A DNA stretch of 64,000 nt from Pseudomonas sp. R4-35-07 (GCF_003852235.1 NZ_CP027732.1:2976001-3040000), one strand, 5' to 3'; shown: positions 36,691-46,129, numbered from the stretch's first letter. Notes: generated by a model not told the origin, from the letters alone. Translations and numbers: made by a program.

Positions 36691-37599
36691 ATGGATACAG
36701 CTGTCCGTCGCGGAACCTGGGAAATGATCGCCGCCATGCTGATCTCCGGCACCATCGGCTGGTTTGTGCTGGTGTCGGGCGTGTCGGTGATCGAAGTGGT
36801 GTTCTGGCGCTGCGTGATCGGCGCGCTGGCGCTGCTGCTGGTGTGCGCCTGGCTCGGCTACCTGAGGCTGGACTTGCTCAGTTGGGCCAGGTTCGGGCTG
36901 GCGGTACTCAGCGGTGTAGCCATCGTCGGCAACTGGCTGCTGCTGTTCGAATCCTACTCGCGTGCGTCAATCGCCATCAGTACGGCGGTGTACAACGTGC
37001 AACCGTTTCTATTGGTGATGCTGGCGGCGCTGTTTCTCGGAGAGAAAATCACTCTGCAGAAAATGGCCTGGTTGAGTGTGGCGTTCCTGGGCATGCTGGC
37101 GATTGTCACGGCCCATGGTGAACAACCGGCTGGCGAGGACTATTTGACCGGCATCGCGCTGGCCCTGGGCGCGGCGTTGTTGTACGCGATTGCAGCGCTG
37201 ATCATCAAGCAACTCAAGCAAGTGCCGCCGCATTTGATGGCGTTGATCCAGGTGGCCACCGGCGCGGTATTGCTGGCGCCGCTGGTGCCTTGGGACCGCT
37301 TGCCCACGTCGACCGATGCCTGGGCAGCACTCGCCACCCTCGGCCTGGTGCACACGGGGTTGATGTATGTGTTGTTGTACGGGGCGATACAGAAGCTGCC
37401 GACTGCGATGACCGGCGCCTTGTCGTTCATCTACCCGATTGCGGCAATTTTCGTCGACTGGATCGCCTTCGGGCATCGCCTTGGATGGCTGCAATGGTTG
37501 GGCGTGGCGGCGATTCTGCTGGCGGCGGCAGGGTTGCAGCGGGGCTGGTGGTGGCCCCGTAGCTTCGGTAGGAGCGAGCTTGCTCGCGAAGAACGCTAA
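36691..37599 (+). CDS. EamA-family exporter
   Basis: A 302-residue inner-membrane protein with ten hydrophobic segments in two EamA repeats, a family that exports amino acids or small metabolites. The end is unusual: the last 11 residues (FGRSELAREER) are encoded by the left arm of the REP element that starts at 37568, so the original protein was probably shorter. The ATG follows GAGG. It is divergent from the Lrp gene. Confidence 0.87.
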   Translation: MDTAVRRGTWEMIAAMLISGTIGWFVLVSGVSVIEVVFWRCVIGALALLLVCAWLGYLRLDLLSWARFGLAVLSGVAIVGNWLLLFESYSRASIAISTAVYNVQPFLLVMLAALFLGEKITLQKMAWLSVAFLGMLAIVTAHGEQPAGEDYLTGIALALGAALLYAIAALIIKQLKQVPPHLMALIQVATGAVLLAPLVPWDRLPTSTDAWAALATLGLVHTGLMYVLLYGAIQKLPTAMTGALSFIYPIAAIFVDWIAFGHRLGWLQWLGVAAILLAAAGLQRGWWWPRSFGRSELAREER

Positions 37600-37668
37600 C
37601 GATAACGCAGCTCATCGGGTTAACACGCCGGCGTTCTCAGGTTTTTCGCGAGCAAGCTCGCTCCTACA
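37568..37668. repeat. REP pair, GTAGGAGCGAGC type, overlapping the EamA gene end
   Basis: Arms GTAGGAGCGAGCTTGCTCGC and complement enclose about 60 bases. The left arm lies inside the exporter reading frame and the right arm ends six bases before the next gene's stop codon. Confidence 0.85.
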
Positions 37669-37673
37669 GAGGG

Positions 37674-39653
37674 TCAGTGTGTGCCCTGGAAAATGATGTT
37701 TTCCGGGTTGAAATGCTCCACCGCGCTGCCCGGCTGCGGCAATCCGAGGATGTGCCCCTTGATCTTGCCGACCACGTGCATTTCGCACGGTTTGCAGTCG
37801 AACTTCAGCGTCAGTACCTCATCGCCATGGATCAACTGCATCGGCGCCACCTTGGTTTTCACCCCCGTCACGCCCTTGGCCTGTTTAGGGCACAGGTTGA
37901 ACGAGAAACGCAGGCAGTGCTTGGTGATCATCACCGGCACTTCGCCGGTTTCTTCGTGGGCCTCGAAGGCGGCATCGATCAGCTTCACACCGTGACGGTG
38001 GTAAAAGTCGCGGGCCTTCTGGTTGTAGACGTTGGCCAGGAACGACAGGTGCGCGTCCGGGTACACCGGCGGCGGCGTGGTCTCGGCCTTGCGTCCACCG
38101 CGCGGGTGCGCGGCGACGCGAGCGACGGTCAGCGCTTCGATCACTTCACGGCGTAGCGCCTTGAGCTGCGAGTTGGGAATGAAGAACGCGTGCGGCGCGT
38201 CCAGCTCGATGCGGGTGGCGTGGTACTCGGTAGTACCGAGCTGGCCCAGCAGGTCGCGCAGGGTATCCAGGGCCTGTTCCGGCTTGTTGGCCACGCCAAA
38301 CGGGCCGGGCAGGGTGACGCTGGCGCTGATGCCTTCTTCGCTGGTGGCGGTGATTTGCAACTGTTCTTCACGCAGGCGCGCCACCCACGCCAGGCCGATA
38401 CGGCGCTCGGCCGAGGTCTTGAGCAGCGCCTGTTGCCAGTTATGGTCCAGATTGCGGTTCAACGGGTGATTCGGGCGCAGCTGGTGCAGGCCCGCCGGCA
38501 TTTCGTTCGGTTCGACGCGGTAGCGATAGCGCTTCTCGCCGTCTTCCTCGAATTCGCCCTTGGGCTCGGCGATGTTGGCGCGGAACCCCACCACTTCACG
38601 CTTGACCAGTACATTGAGGCCGTCGCCGTTGGACAGCGGCTCATGGGTGACCACCTGCAAGTCGCGCTTGCCGGCTTTTTCCACCACACCCACCGGCAGG
38701 CCGGTGAAGGTCGGGGTGTCGAAGGCGCCGATATCGATCTTGCGGTCGCTGACAAAGTAGTCGGTACTGCCACGGTGGAAGGTTTTTTCCGGGTCGGGCA
38801 GGAAGAAGTGCGCGGTACGCCCGCTGGAAGCGCGGGCCAGGTCCGGGCGGTCTTCGAGGATTTCGTCGAGGCGCTGGCGGTAATAGGCGGTGATGTTCTT
38901 CACATAGCCCATGTCCTTGTAGCGGCCTTCGATCTTGAACGAACGCACGCCGGCTTCGACCAGTGCGCGCAGGTTGGCGCTCTGGTTGTTGTCTTTCATC
39001 GACAGCAGGTGCTTTTCAAAGGCGACGACGCGGCCCTGATCATCTTTCAAGGTATACGGCAGGCGGCACGCCTGGGAGCAATCGCCACGGTTGGCGCTGC
39101 GGCCGTTCTGCGCGTGGGAAATATTGCACTGCCCGGAGAACGCCACGCACAAGGCGCCATGGATGAAGAACTCGATGGCGGCATCGGTCTCGTCGGCGAT
39201 GGCGCGGATCTCTTGCAGGTTCAGCTCGCGGGCCAGTACCAACTGGGAGAAACCGGCCTGGTCGAGAAACTTGGCGCGGCCCAGGGTGCGAATATCGGTC
39301 TGGGTGCTGGCGTGCAGCTCGATGGGCGGAATATCCAGCTCCATCACGCCCAGGTCTTGCACGATCAAGGCATCGACACCGGCGTCGTAGAGCTGGTGGA
39401 TCAACTTGCGCGCCGGCTCCAGCTCGTTGTCATGCAAGATGGTGTTGATGGTGGTGAAGACGCGAGCGTGGTAACGGCGGGCGAATTCCACCAGTTGCGC
39501 GATATCGCTCACCTCGTTACAGGCATTGTGACGGGCGCCGAAGCTCGGCCCACCGATATAAATGGCGTCGGCGCCATGCAGGATAGCCTCGCGTGCGATG
39601 GCCACATCGCGGGCAGGGCTGAGCAATTCCAGGTGATGCTTGGGCAAGGACAT
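37674..39653 (-). CDS. rlhA: U32-family protein, RlhA/YdcP type
   Basis: A 659-residue protein of the U32 family. The signature EFFIHGALCVAFSGQCNISH and four conserved cysteines that bind an iron-sulfur cluster are present; the extra C-terminal region (about 400 onward) and the length match RlhA, which hydroxylates 23S rRNA cytidine 2501 in E. coli, rather than the shorter TrhP. The peptidase name is historical. ATG 39653 is preferred because family proteins begin close to KHHLELLSPA; an upstream in-frame ATG at 39719 would add 22 odd residues. Confidence 0.75.
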   Translation of the reverse strand: MSLPKHHLELLSPARDVAIAREAILHGADAIYIGGPSFGARHNACNEVSDIAQLVEFARRYHARVFTTINTILHDNELEPARKLIHQLYDAGVDALIVQDLGVMELDIPPIELHASTQTDIRTLGRAKFLDQAGFSQLVLARELNLQEIRAIADETDAAIEFFIHGALCVAFSGQCNISHAQNGRSANRGDCSQACRLPYTLKDDQGRVVAFEKHLLSMKDNNQSANLRALVEAGVRSFKIEGRYKDMGYVKNITAYYRQRLDEILEDRPDLARASSGRTAHFFLPDPEKTFHRGSTDYFVSDRKIDIGAFDTPTFTGLPVGVVEKAGKRDLQVVTHEPLSNGDGLNVLVKREVVGFRANIAEPKGEFEEDGEKRYRYRVEPNEMPAGLHQLRPNHPLNRNLDHNWQQALLKTSAERRIGLAWVARLREEQLQITATSEEGISASVTLPGPFGVANKPEQALDTLRDLLGQLGTTEYHATRIELDAPHAFFIPNSQLKALRREVIEALTVARVAAHPRGGRKAETTPPPVYPDAHLSFLANVYNQKARDFYHRHGVKLIDAAFEAHEETGEVPVMITKHCLRFSFNLCPKQAKGVTGVKTKVAPMQLIHGDEVLTLKFDCKPCEMHVVGKIKGHILGLPQPGSAVEHFNPENIIFQGTH

Positions 39654-39749
39654 AGTTTTTTTAGTCAGGCTTGTCACGGTCGAGGCGGGCATTGTAGCTG
39701 CGAAAAGTCTTACCGGCATCTACCACAGGGCTGTCGGGCTCATGGACCT

Positions 39750-39824
39750 GCCGCTGATGGCGGTGGGTCAGTCACACATGCACTCACTGACACTGCCTCA
39801 TCGGGGGCAAGCCCCCTCCCACAG
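39750..39824. repeat. Degenerate REP element, right arm intact
   Basis: CATCGGGGGCAAGCCCCC followed by CTCCCACA (39794-39821) is a normal right arm, while the left side keeps only GATGGCGGTGGGTCAG without GGGAGGGGGCTTG. It lies upstream of rlhA, 85 bases before a complete REP pair. Confidence 0.65.
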
Positions 39825-39908
39825 TTTGACCGAGTTCGGCATCCCGACCCGGTTGGCTCCGAGACCTTCTCGCTGTGTTTACCCAGGCTGTCGGTATGCG
39901 CCGATCCA

Positions 39909-39998
39909 ATGTGGGAGGGGGCTTGCCCCCGATGGCGGTGGGTCAGTTACACATGCACTGCTGACACTGCCCCATCGGGAGCAAGCCCCCTCCCACAG
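39909..39998. repeat. REP pair upstream of ridA stop
   Basis: Arms TGTGGGAGGGGGCTTGCCCC and GGGAGCAAGCCCCCTCCCACA in opposite orientation, separated by about 40 bases. Confidence 0.85.
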
Positions 39999-40009
39999 TT
40001 TTGACCCAG

Positions 40010-40390
40010 TCAGGCCTTGGCCGCCATCGCCGTTACTTCAACACGCATACCTTCTACAGCCAACGCGGCAACACCCACCGCAGCCCGTACCGGCCATGGC
40101 TTGGCGAAAAAGCGTTTGTAGACTTCGTTGAACGCGGCGCGGTCGGCCATGTCGGTCAGGTAGATGGTCAGGTGCATGACCCGGTCCATGGAACTGCCGG
40201 CGTTTTCCAGCGCGACTTTCAGCGCTTGCAGGGTGCATTCGCTTTGCAGCGTGATATCGCCCAGCTCCAGGCTGCCGTCGGCGTGGGTTGGAATCTGGGT
40301 GGAGACCAGGATGCCGTTGAAGCCGATCACGTCGGAAGAGATCGAGTCGGCATCCGGGTCAGGTGTGAAGGTCAGGTCGTGGTTGGCCAT
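40010..40390 (-). CDS. RidA/YjgF-family protein
   Basis: A 126-residue member of the RidA superfamily, which hydrolyses reactive enamine or imine intermediates. Features: DVIGFNGILVSTQIP, a central LTIYLTDMADRAAFNEVYKRFF and the end VGVAALAVEGMRVEVTAMA. GAGG lies six bases before ATG 40390; a longer frame to 40453 lacks support. RidA proteins vary in substrate; the key arginine expected in canonical RidA (RAAVGV here) is present. Confidence 0.87.
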   Translation of the reverse strand: MANHDLTFTPDPDADSISSDVIGFNGILVSTQIPTHADGSLELGDITLQSECTLQALKVALENAGSSMDRVMHLTIYLTDMADRAAFNEVYKRFFAKPWPVRAAVGVAALAVEGMRVEVTAMAAKA

Positions 40391-40431
40391 GGGTGCCTCA
40401 TGTTGGCAGGAACGAAAAGGCGCCATGGTCC

Positions 40432-40459
40432 CTGAAAAAACCACCTGGGGCAAACCAGG
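40432..40459 (-). terminator. Terminator after the decarboxylase gene
   Basis: CCTGG, a six-base loop and CCAGG, then TGG and six T's on the minus strand, directly after the stop at 40463. Confidence 0.6.
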
Positions 40460-40462
40460 GGT

Positions 40463-41332
40463 TTACTCTTTCACGTCCATGAACTCCTCAGCCCACGCCA
40501 CATAGCTCTCCGGCAATGTGTAGGTGTGGGTCAGCTCGGTCGCGCTGAGGTTCGAGGTGCTGTGGGTCAACTGCCGTTGCGCGCGCAGGCTGTCGTAAGT
40601 GGCCTTGATCGCGGCAAAGTAGGCGCCATGCCCGGCCACCACGATGCGCACGCCCAGGCTCGCCAGGCGCTCGCTGTCGTGCAGTTGGGGGTTGCCGTAG
40701 GTCACCAGCATCAGCGGTACCGTGAGGTTTTCGGCGATTTTTTCCAGGTGGTCGAAGTCTTTGACGCCGACCATGCAGATTCCGTCGGCGCCGGCCTTTT
40801 CATAGGCCTGGGTGCGCGCAATCACGTCTTCGGTGGGCAATACGCCGGCGTTGGTGCGCGCGATGATCGACAGTTCAGGATCGACACGCGCCTCCAGAGC
40901 CGCCTTGACCTTGCCGATGCCTTCTTCGACGGAGATCAAGTCCGTGGATTTACGCCCGAATTGCGCAGGCAGCAGGGTATCTTCAATGGTCAGCGCCGCG
41001 ACGCCAGCGCGTTCCAGCTCTTCAACCGTACGCATCACGTTCAGGGCATTGCCGTAGCCGTGGTCGGCGTCGGCAATGAACGGCAACTGTGCGACGCGGC
41101 CGATGCGGGTGGCCTGTTCGACGAACTCACTCAGGGTAATCAACGCGAAATCGGGTGCCGCCAGTACCTGCAGGGAGGCGACGGAGCCGCCGAGAATACC
41201 CACCTCAAAACCCAGGTCGGCCGCGATACGGGCGGACATGGGGTCGAAAACCGAGGCGGTTTCAACACAGATGGGCGTGGCAAGCAGTTCGCGGAAGTGA
41301 CGGCGCAGCGCTGAGTGAGAAATCTTGGGCAT
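40463..41332 (-). CDS. Oxaloacetate decarboxylase-type protein (PEP mutase/isocitrate lyase superfamily)
   Basis: A 289-residue protein with a PEP-mutase/isocitrate-lyase barrel: [62 protein letters not shown]. The superfamily usually splits C-C or C-P bonds in alpha-oxyacids. The closest known type in my memory is a Pseudomonas oxaloacetate decarboxylase of the same length. It is divergent from the binding-protein gene at 41623. Confidence 0.8.
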   Translation of the reverse strand: MPKISHSALRRHFRELLATPICVETASVFDPMSARIAADLGFEVGILGGSVASLQVLAAPDFALITLSEFVEQATRIGRVAQLPFIADADHGYGNALNVMRTVEELERAGVAALTIEDTLLPAQFGRKSTDLISVEEGIGKVKAALEARVDPELSIIARTNAGVLPTEDVIARTQAYEKAGADGICMVGVKDFDHLEKIAENLTVPLMLVTYGNPQLHDSERLASLGVRIVVAGHGAYFAAIKATYDSLRAQRQLTHSTSNLSATELTHTYTLPESYVAWAEEFMDVKE

Positions 41333-41466
41333 GTTCTTTCCTGGCTTTGGTCATCGTCAAGTGACGATCAATGTCTATTCGTGGTGGCGTGAGATTACCA
41401 CGCAGACGGGCAGGGGTTGATGACGTTTGAATGCGCAAGAGGCGTCTTGCGCGGCGATGCGCGAAT

Positions 41467-41487
41467 AAAATGCAATATGTGCATTTT
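41467..41487. promoter_or_regulatory. Inverted repeat between divergent genes
   Basis: AAAATGCA-N5-TGCATTTT, a perfect eight-base inverted repeat in an AT-rich stretch, between the decarboxylase gene and the binding-protein gene. A further AT-rich repeat AATAT-AA-ATATT follows. It resembles an operator for a dimeric regulator; the regulator is not encoded nearby. Confidence 0.4.
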
Positions 41488-41622
41488 TAGTGAATTACGT
41501 TATGCAATATAAATATTTTACATGTCTTTCTTATAACCTCATCGTAATGCCCCTTACGACTATCGCCGAGACCGCACGCGCGGATCGACTTGACGTGCCT
41601 CCCATGGCATCTGGAGACGAAC

Positions 41623-42579
41623 GTGCGTTACCTGTCAAAACTGGCGACCGGCATGGCCGCCGCATTGATCTGCTTCACCGCCCATGCGCAAACGCTGGTA
41701 GTGGGCGATCAAAGCTATAACGCCCAAGCCGCGATGGAAGCGGCGGGGGTGCTTGAGGATCTTCCCTACACCCTTGAATGGAAGCAGTTCACGGCCGGAT
41801 CGCCGGTGGCCGAAGCGCTCAACGTCGGCAGCCTGGATATCGGCCTGCTCGGCGACGCGCCGGTGTTGTTCCTGGGCGCATTGGGCGCGCCGATCAAGGT
41901 GATCGCCGTCAGCCGGCAAAACCTGGCGGGCGTGGCGATTCTGGTCAAGCAGGATTCGTCGATCCACAGCCTGGCGGACCTGGCGGGCAAACGTGCAGCC
42001 ATCTGGAAAGGCTCCTGGAGCCAGCAACTGCTGCTGAGCGCACTGGATAACGCCGGCGTTGCCCGCGACGCGCTGCAGTTGCGTTACCTCAGTGCACTGG
42101 ATGCGTCCCATGCGCTGGAAGGCGGCTCGGTCGATGTCATCGCCACCTGGGAGCCTTATGTGACCCAGCAGGAACGCCAAGGTGCACGGGTACTCGCGAC
42201 GGCCGAGGGGTTGATTCCCGCCCAGAGTTTTATCGCCGCCAATGCCACTGCGGTCGACGACAAACGCGCGCCCATCAACGACTTTCTCCAGCGCCTGAAA
42301 AAAGCCCGTGACTGGGCACGCCAGAGCCCGGCCAACACCAACGCCTACGCTGACGCATGGGCCAAACGCACCCGCGCCGACGCTGAAATCGCCCGCGCCT
42401 GGTTTGCCAGGGCACGCACCACGGTTGAACCGCTGACTGCCCAGGCACCGGTCGAAGCGCAAAAGACCGTGGACTTCTTCGCCAGCGAAGGCCTGATCAA
42501 GGCTTACCCGGCCGCCAGCCTGTTCGACCCGTCATTCGCTGCGGCCCTGCAGCCCGCCGTCGCCCAGGCACAGCCCTGA
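41623..42579 (+). CDS. Aliphatic sulfonate/nitrate-type ABC substrate-binding protein
   Basis: A 318-residue periplasmic protein of the SsuA/NMT1 family. The signal peptide ends near AHA; the body shows PYTLEWKQFTAGSPVAEALNVGSLDIG, GDAPVLFLGALGAPI and SLADLAGKRAAIWKG. GTG 41623 is chosen because GGAG ends six bases upstream and it gives a proper signal peptide; a TTG at 41590 does not. No permease or ATPase gene follows, so it must borrow another transporter or act otherwise. Monooxygenase and cupin genes follow. Confidence 0.83.
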   Translation: MRYLSKLATGMAAALICFTAHAQTLVVGDQSYNAQAAMEAAGVLEDLPYTLEWKQFTAGSPVAEALNVGSLDIGLLGDAPVLFLGALGAPIKVIAVSRQNLAGVAILVKQDSSIHSLADLAGKRAAIWKGSWSQQLLLSALDNAGVARDALQLRYLSALDASHALEGGSVDVIATWEPYVTQQERQGARVLATAEGLIPAQSFIAANATAVDDKRAPINDFLQRLKKARDWARQSPANTNAYADAWAKRTRADAEIARAWFARARTTVEPLTAQAPVEAQKTVDFFASEGLIKAYPAASLFDPSFAAALQPAVAQAQP

Positions 42580-42602
42580 ATACACCAAGGAATCTCTCTG
42601 AC

Positions 42603-43925
42603 ATGACCAAACGACAGCTCAAACTGGGCGCCTTGACCATGGGTTGCGGTGGGCCGGGTCGCCACAATTTGTGGCTCGACCCGCAATTGCCGGCCGACGC
42701 CAGCGTAAACATCGACTGGTACATCGATATCGCGCGCCAGGCCGAGGCGGCGTTGTTCGACTTGATCTTTATCGTCGACAGCCAGTTCATCACCCCGGGC
42801 TCGCCTTCCCATTACCTCAATCGCCTGGAACCGCTGACGCTGTTGTCGGCGCTGGCCGTGAGCACGCGGCATATCGGCCTGGTCGGTACGCTGACCACCT
42901 CCTACAACGCGCCGTATAACGTTGCGCGGCGCCTGGCTTCCCTGGACCTGATCAGCAAAGGCCGCGCCGGCTGGAACGTGGTGACCAGCGGCGATGCCGG
43001 TACCGCCGGCAATTACAGCCTTGATGAGCATTATGACTACACCACGCGCTACAGCCGCGCCGCCGAACACGTCCAGGTGGTGCAGGGGCTGTGGAACTCC
43101 TATGAGGACGACGCCTTCGTGCGCGACCGCGCCACCGGCCAGTTTCTCGACCCGAGCAAACTGCATAGCCTGAATCATCAGGGCGAACACTTTGCGGTGG
43201 CCGGCCCGCTGAACATCCAGCGCTCACCCCAGGGGCAGCCGGTGATCTTCCAGGCCGGGGATTCAGAGCAAGGCCGCGACCTGGGCGCCGCCACCGCCGA
43301 CGTCATCTTCACCCATGCCGCCAGCATCGAGCAGGGCCAGGCGTTTTACCGGGATATAAAGGGCAGGGCGCTGCAACGCGGACGCGATCCGGAGCAGGTA
43401 TTGATCATGCCCGGCGCGGAAATCTATGTGGGCGACACCGATGCCCACGCCCGCGAAATCGAGCAGCATTATCATCAGGTCGACCATAGTTTCGAGCTTG
43501 CGCTGAAAGAATTCGGGCGTAATTTCGGCTGGCACGACTTCAGCCAGTACGACCTGGATGCGCCATTCCCTCAAGAAAGCCTGGAGGCTGCGCGCAGCAG
43601 CTTTTTCACTGCGGCCAAACGCATCGCCGATCAGGCCCGCGAGAAGGGTTTCAGCCTGCGCCAGGCCGTCGAGTTTGGCCGCCAACTGCGTCCAGGGGCC
43701 TTCACCGGCACGGCCGACACGGTGGCGCAAAAAATGGCGGATTGGCTGCACGCCCGCGCCGTGGATGGTTTCAACATCTACATCGGGCACCCGGAGCAGT
43801 TCACTCGCTTTACCCGAGAAGTCATTCCGTTGCTGCAGGAACGCGGTGTTTACCGGACCGCGTATGAAGGGAGTACGTTACGCGAGCGCCTGGGGCTGGA
43901 AATTCCGCAGTTTGCACGGCGTTAA
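42603..43925 (+). CDS. FMN-dependent monooxygenase, NtaA/SnaA/DszA family
   Basis: A 440-residue luciferase-like enzyme using FMNH2 supplied by a separate reductase. The family blocks LFDLIFIVDSQF, RLEPLTLLSALAVSTRHIGL, SKGRAGWNVVTSG and VIFQAGDSEQGRDLGA are clear. Members oxidise nitrilotriacetate, dibenzothiophene sulfone or related sulfur compounds; next to a sulfonate-type binding protein a sulfur-scavenging role is a reasonable guess. AAGGAA lies about eight bases before ATG 42603. Confidence 0.88.
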   Translation: MTKRQLKLGALTMGCGGPGRHNLWLDPQLPADASVNIDWYIDIARQAEAALFDLIFIVDSQFITPGSPSHYLNRLEPLTLLSALAVSTRHIGLVGTLTTSYNAPYNVARRLASLDLISKGRAGWNVVTSGDAGTAGNYSLDEHYDYTTRYSRAAEHVQVVQGLWNSYEDDAFVRDRATGQFLDPSKLHSLNHQGEHFAVAGPLNIQRSPQGQPVIFQAGDSEQGRDLGAATADVIFTHAASIEQGQAFYRDIKGRALQRGRDPEQVLIMPGAEIYVGDTDAHAREIEQHYHQVDHSFELALKEFGRNFGWHDFSQYDLDAPFPQESLEAARSSFFTAAKRIADQAREKGFSLRQAVEFGRQLRPGAFTGTADTVAQKMADWLHARAVDGFNIYIGHPEQFTRFTREVIPLLQERGVYRTAYEGSTLRERLGLEIPQFARR

Positions 43926-44027
43926 GCCGTGCCTGGCGCAATTGCCGTGCGGATCTCTATAGTTCACTCACCCCCACAGCGCACTCAACGGCGCTGTGCA
44001 AACCAGCCGAAGACTGAGGTGAGCCTG

Positions 44028-44960
44028 ATGAACCGTGAATTCAGCCGCACATTGTCCGATCCCCACCAAGTGGACGCCGAGTACTTCGAGTACAGCAAGG
44101 CCGCCAACCCCATCAGTGCCAATCTCATACCGCGCATTCCCTACCACAGTTTTCCTGCCGCGCTGTATGACAGCGGCCCTTCACGCGTCGTCCCGCTGGA
44201 CCTCAGCGACGCCCTGGGCTGCGAAGGCCCGGCCACAGGTCCCGGATTGTGCGCCAACTTTATGCGACTCAACCGTGGCGACACGCTGGCCGTGCAACCC
44301 AACGCCACCTCCCAGGTGTTCTACGTGATCGCCGGGGAGGGCCGCGTGGTGCAGGCCGAGCATGAGATTCAATGGTCCAAAGGCTGCTTTATCGCGCTGC
44401 CGGGTTTGCAGGCGGCGCACTTCAGCGCCAGCGCGGATGCGCGCCTTTACTACGTGCACGATGAACCGTTGCTGCGCTACCTCGGGGTGGCACCCAGTGC
44501 AGATCGCTTCACACCGACGCTGTACCCCGCAGCGCTGGCCAACGCCAAGCTGCGCGAAGCGGCGGATGATCCGCGTGCCCAGGACCGCAGCCGCATCAGT
44601 ATCCTGCTGGGCAATCGCAACTTTCCCCAAACGCGCACCGTTACCCACGTACTGTGGGCGATGTACGGCATCCTGCCGGCCGGATCGGTGCAAAAGCCCC
44701 ACCGGCACCAGTCGATTGCCCTGGATTTCATCATTGACTGCCCGCCAGGCTGCTACTCCCTGGTCGGCACCGAGCTGGACACGGATGGGCAGATCCGCAA
44801 TCCGGTACGGGTCGACTGGTCGCCCGGCCTGGCGTTCGTGACGCCGCCTGGGTATTGGCATGCGCACTTCAATGAATCCGACACCGAGGCGTTCCTGATC
44901 CCGATCCAGGACGCGGGGCTGCAAACCTACCTGCGTGCGTTGGATATTCGCTTCAGCTGA
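44028..44960 (+). CDS. Cupin-domain protein
   Basis: A 310-residue protein with two cupin-like halves (about 80-150 and 200-300); HRHQSIALDFIIDCPPGCYSLVG and TPPGYWHAHFNES contain His residues that may bind a metal. GAGGTGA precedes ATG 44028. It follows the monooxygenase by 102 bases. It may be a dioxygenase or an isomerase acting on the same compound; the reaction is unknown. Confidence 0.65.
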   Translation: MNREFSRTLSDPHQVDAEYFEYSKAANPISANLIPRIPYHSFPAALYDSGPSRVVPLDLSDALGCEGPATGPGLCANFMRLNRGDTLAVQPNATSQVFYVIAGEGRVVQAEHEIQWSKGCFIALPGLQAAHFSASADARLYYVHDEPLLRYLGVAPSADRFTPTLYPAALANAKLREAADDPRAQDRSRISILLGNRNFPQTRTVTHVLWAMYGILPAGSVQKPHRHQSIALDFIIDCPPGCYSLVGTELDTDGQIRNPVRVDWSPGLAFVTPPGYWHAHFNESDTEAFLIPIQDAGLQTYLRALDIRFS

Positions 44961-45013
44961 GTCGTGCGTCTATGGTGATAACAACGATCACACAGACACG
45001 AGGAGGTTTACCC

Positions 45014-45244
45014 ATGAACGATTACCCAGCGGGCGACACCGATTCAGAAGCGCGCAACCGTTCGATCGGTAATGCCATAGGCCTGGCCGCCGATGAAGTC
45101 GAGTTGTGGGTGGCTTCGGTGGAAGAAGACGGCAGCGGCATGGGCTATGTGCTGACGTTTTCCACGGACACGCCCAGCGAAATCCTCGCCAAGGTCGAGG
45201 GGCTGGGCGCTGACCGCACGATTAATATCGGTCCGATTGACTGA
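45014..45244 (+). CDS. Small protein of unknown function
   Basis: A 76-residue acidic protein. It has GAGGAGG seven bases before ATG 45014, a strong ribosome site, and a predicted alpha/beta fold (DEVELWVASVEEDGSGMGYVLTFS). No signal peptide or cysteine is seen. It is 53 bases after the cupin gene. I do not recognise the family. Confidence 0.65.
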   Translation: MNDYPAGDTDSEARNRSIGNAIGLAADEVELWVASVEEDGSGMGYVLTFSTDTPSEILAKVEGLGADRTINIGPID

Positions 45245-45346
45245 GCCCTGTAAGGCCGGTAGCCATTCACGGCTGCTGGTGAAATGCGATTTGTCGAACA
45301 TGACTGTTCCTCCGTTACACTTAGCAGCGCCTGATGCCAGGTCACT

Positions 45347-45461
45347 GTAGGAGCGAGCTTGCTCGCGAAAAACGCCCAGGCAATGCGTTTATTCTGGATA
45401 AACGCGGGGGCCCTGAATTTTTCGCGAGCAAGGGCTAGCCGCCCGCCTCGCTCCTACAAAA
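45347..45461. repeat. REP pair, GTAGGAGCGAGC type, right arm interrupted
   Basis: The left arm GTAGGAGCGAGCTTGCTCGC is intact; the right arm TCGCGAGCAAG...CTCGCTCCTACA has about 14 extra bases (GGCTAGCCGCCCGC) inserted. It lies between the small protein gene and the kinase gene. Confidence 0.75.
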
Positions 45462-45504
45462 AGCCTTGACTGACCAACACGATGTCCACCATGGAGCAGG
45501 TCAA

Positions 45505-46122
45505 ATGATTCGCCCGCTGTTCATTTCGCTGGACGGGCCCAAGGGCACCGGCAAGACCACGCTGCTGGAGGCTGTTACCTCAGCATTGAGGGCAGACGGC
45601 AAAAAGGTGATCCGACTATGCGAAAAAAAGAGCGATCCCTATCGGGGTGAAACCATGATGCTGGTCAACCAGCTCGTCAGGCATCCCAGCCCGGCACTGG
45701 AGTTGGCGGTGTGTGAGCGATTTGCTGACAGCCGTGGCTGGATTTCCCGGCATGTACTGACCAAACAGCCTTCTGACAGCATCATCCTGATTGACCGCTG
45801 GTACCCGTCTGACGCGGCGTTTCGTCGACTGATGCCATTCGCGCAGATTCTAAAGTTGAACATCGAGCGAGGCGTGCAGGTGCCAGACCTGCATGTCGGG
45901 GTAGTCACTGACGCTGAAACGTCATGGGCGAGGGCGGCGGCACGAACACGTGGGCTGGGCAGTACGGTGCTGCACTCCGTGGAAGAACAGGTGGCCTGCA
46001 CGCTGGGGTTCGAGCGAGAGGTTGCCGATCACGGTTGGGTGCTATGCCGTAATGAAGGATCGATCGAGGACGCCACGGCGCAGGTGGTTGCTGAGATCTA
46101 TGGCGTGCTGAGTGAGCGCTAG
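45505..46122 (+). CDS. Thymidylate-kinase-like P-loop kinase
   Basis: A 205-residue protein with a P-loop SLDGPKGTGKTTLLEAV at 8-24, and DRWYPSDAAFRRLMP (DR(Y/W) motif) as in thymidylate or deoxynucleoside kinases. The LID motif is not obvious (ARAAARTRGLG). GGAG and AGGT precede ATG 45505. It stands alone between a REP and the dipZ promoter. It is too diverged to be the housekeeping Tmk; the substrate is unknown. Confidence 0.68.
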   Translation: MIRPLFISLDGPKGTGKTTLLEAVTSALRADGKKVIRLCEKKSDPYRGETMMLVNQLVRHPSPALELAVCERFADSRGWISRHVLTKQPSDSIILIDRWYPSDAAFRRLMPFAQILKLNIERGVQVPDLHVGVVTDAETSWARAAARTRGLGSTVLHSVEEQVACTLGFEREVADHGWVLCRNEGSIEDATAQVVAEIYGVLSER

Positions 46123-46129
46123 CAGTTCC

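Noticed and set aside
39750..39998. Repeated palindromes as a possible CRISPR array
   Set aside because: They are REP doublets: few copies, inverted arms, no constant-length spacers and no cas genes.
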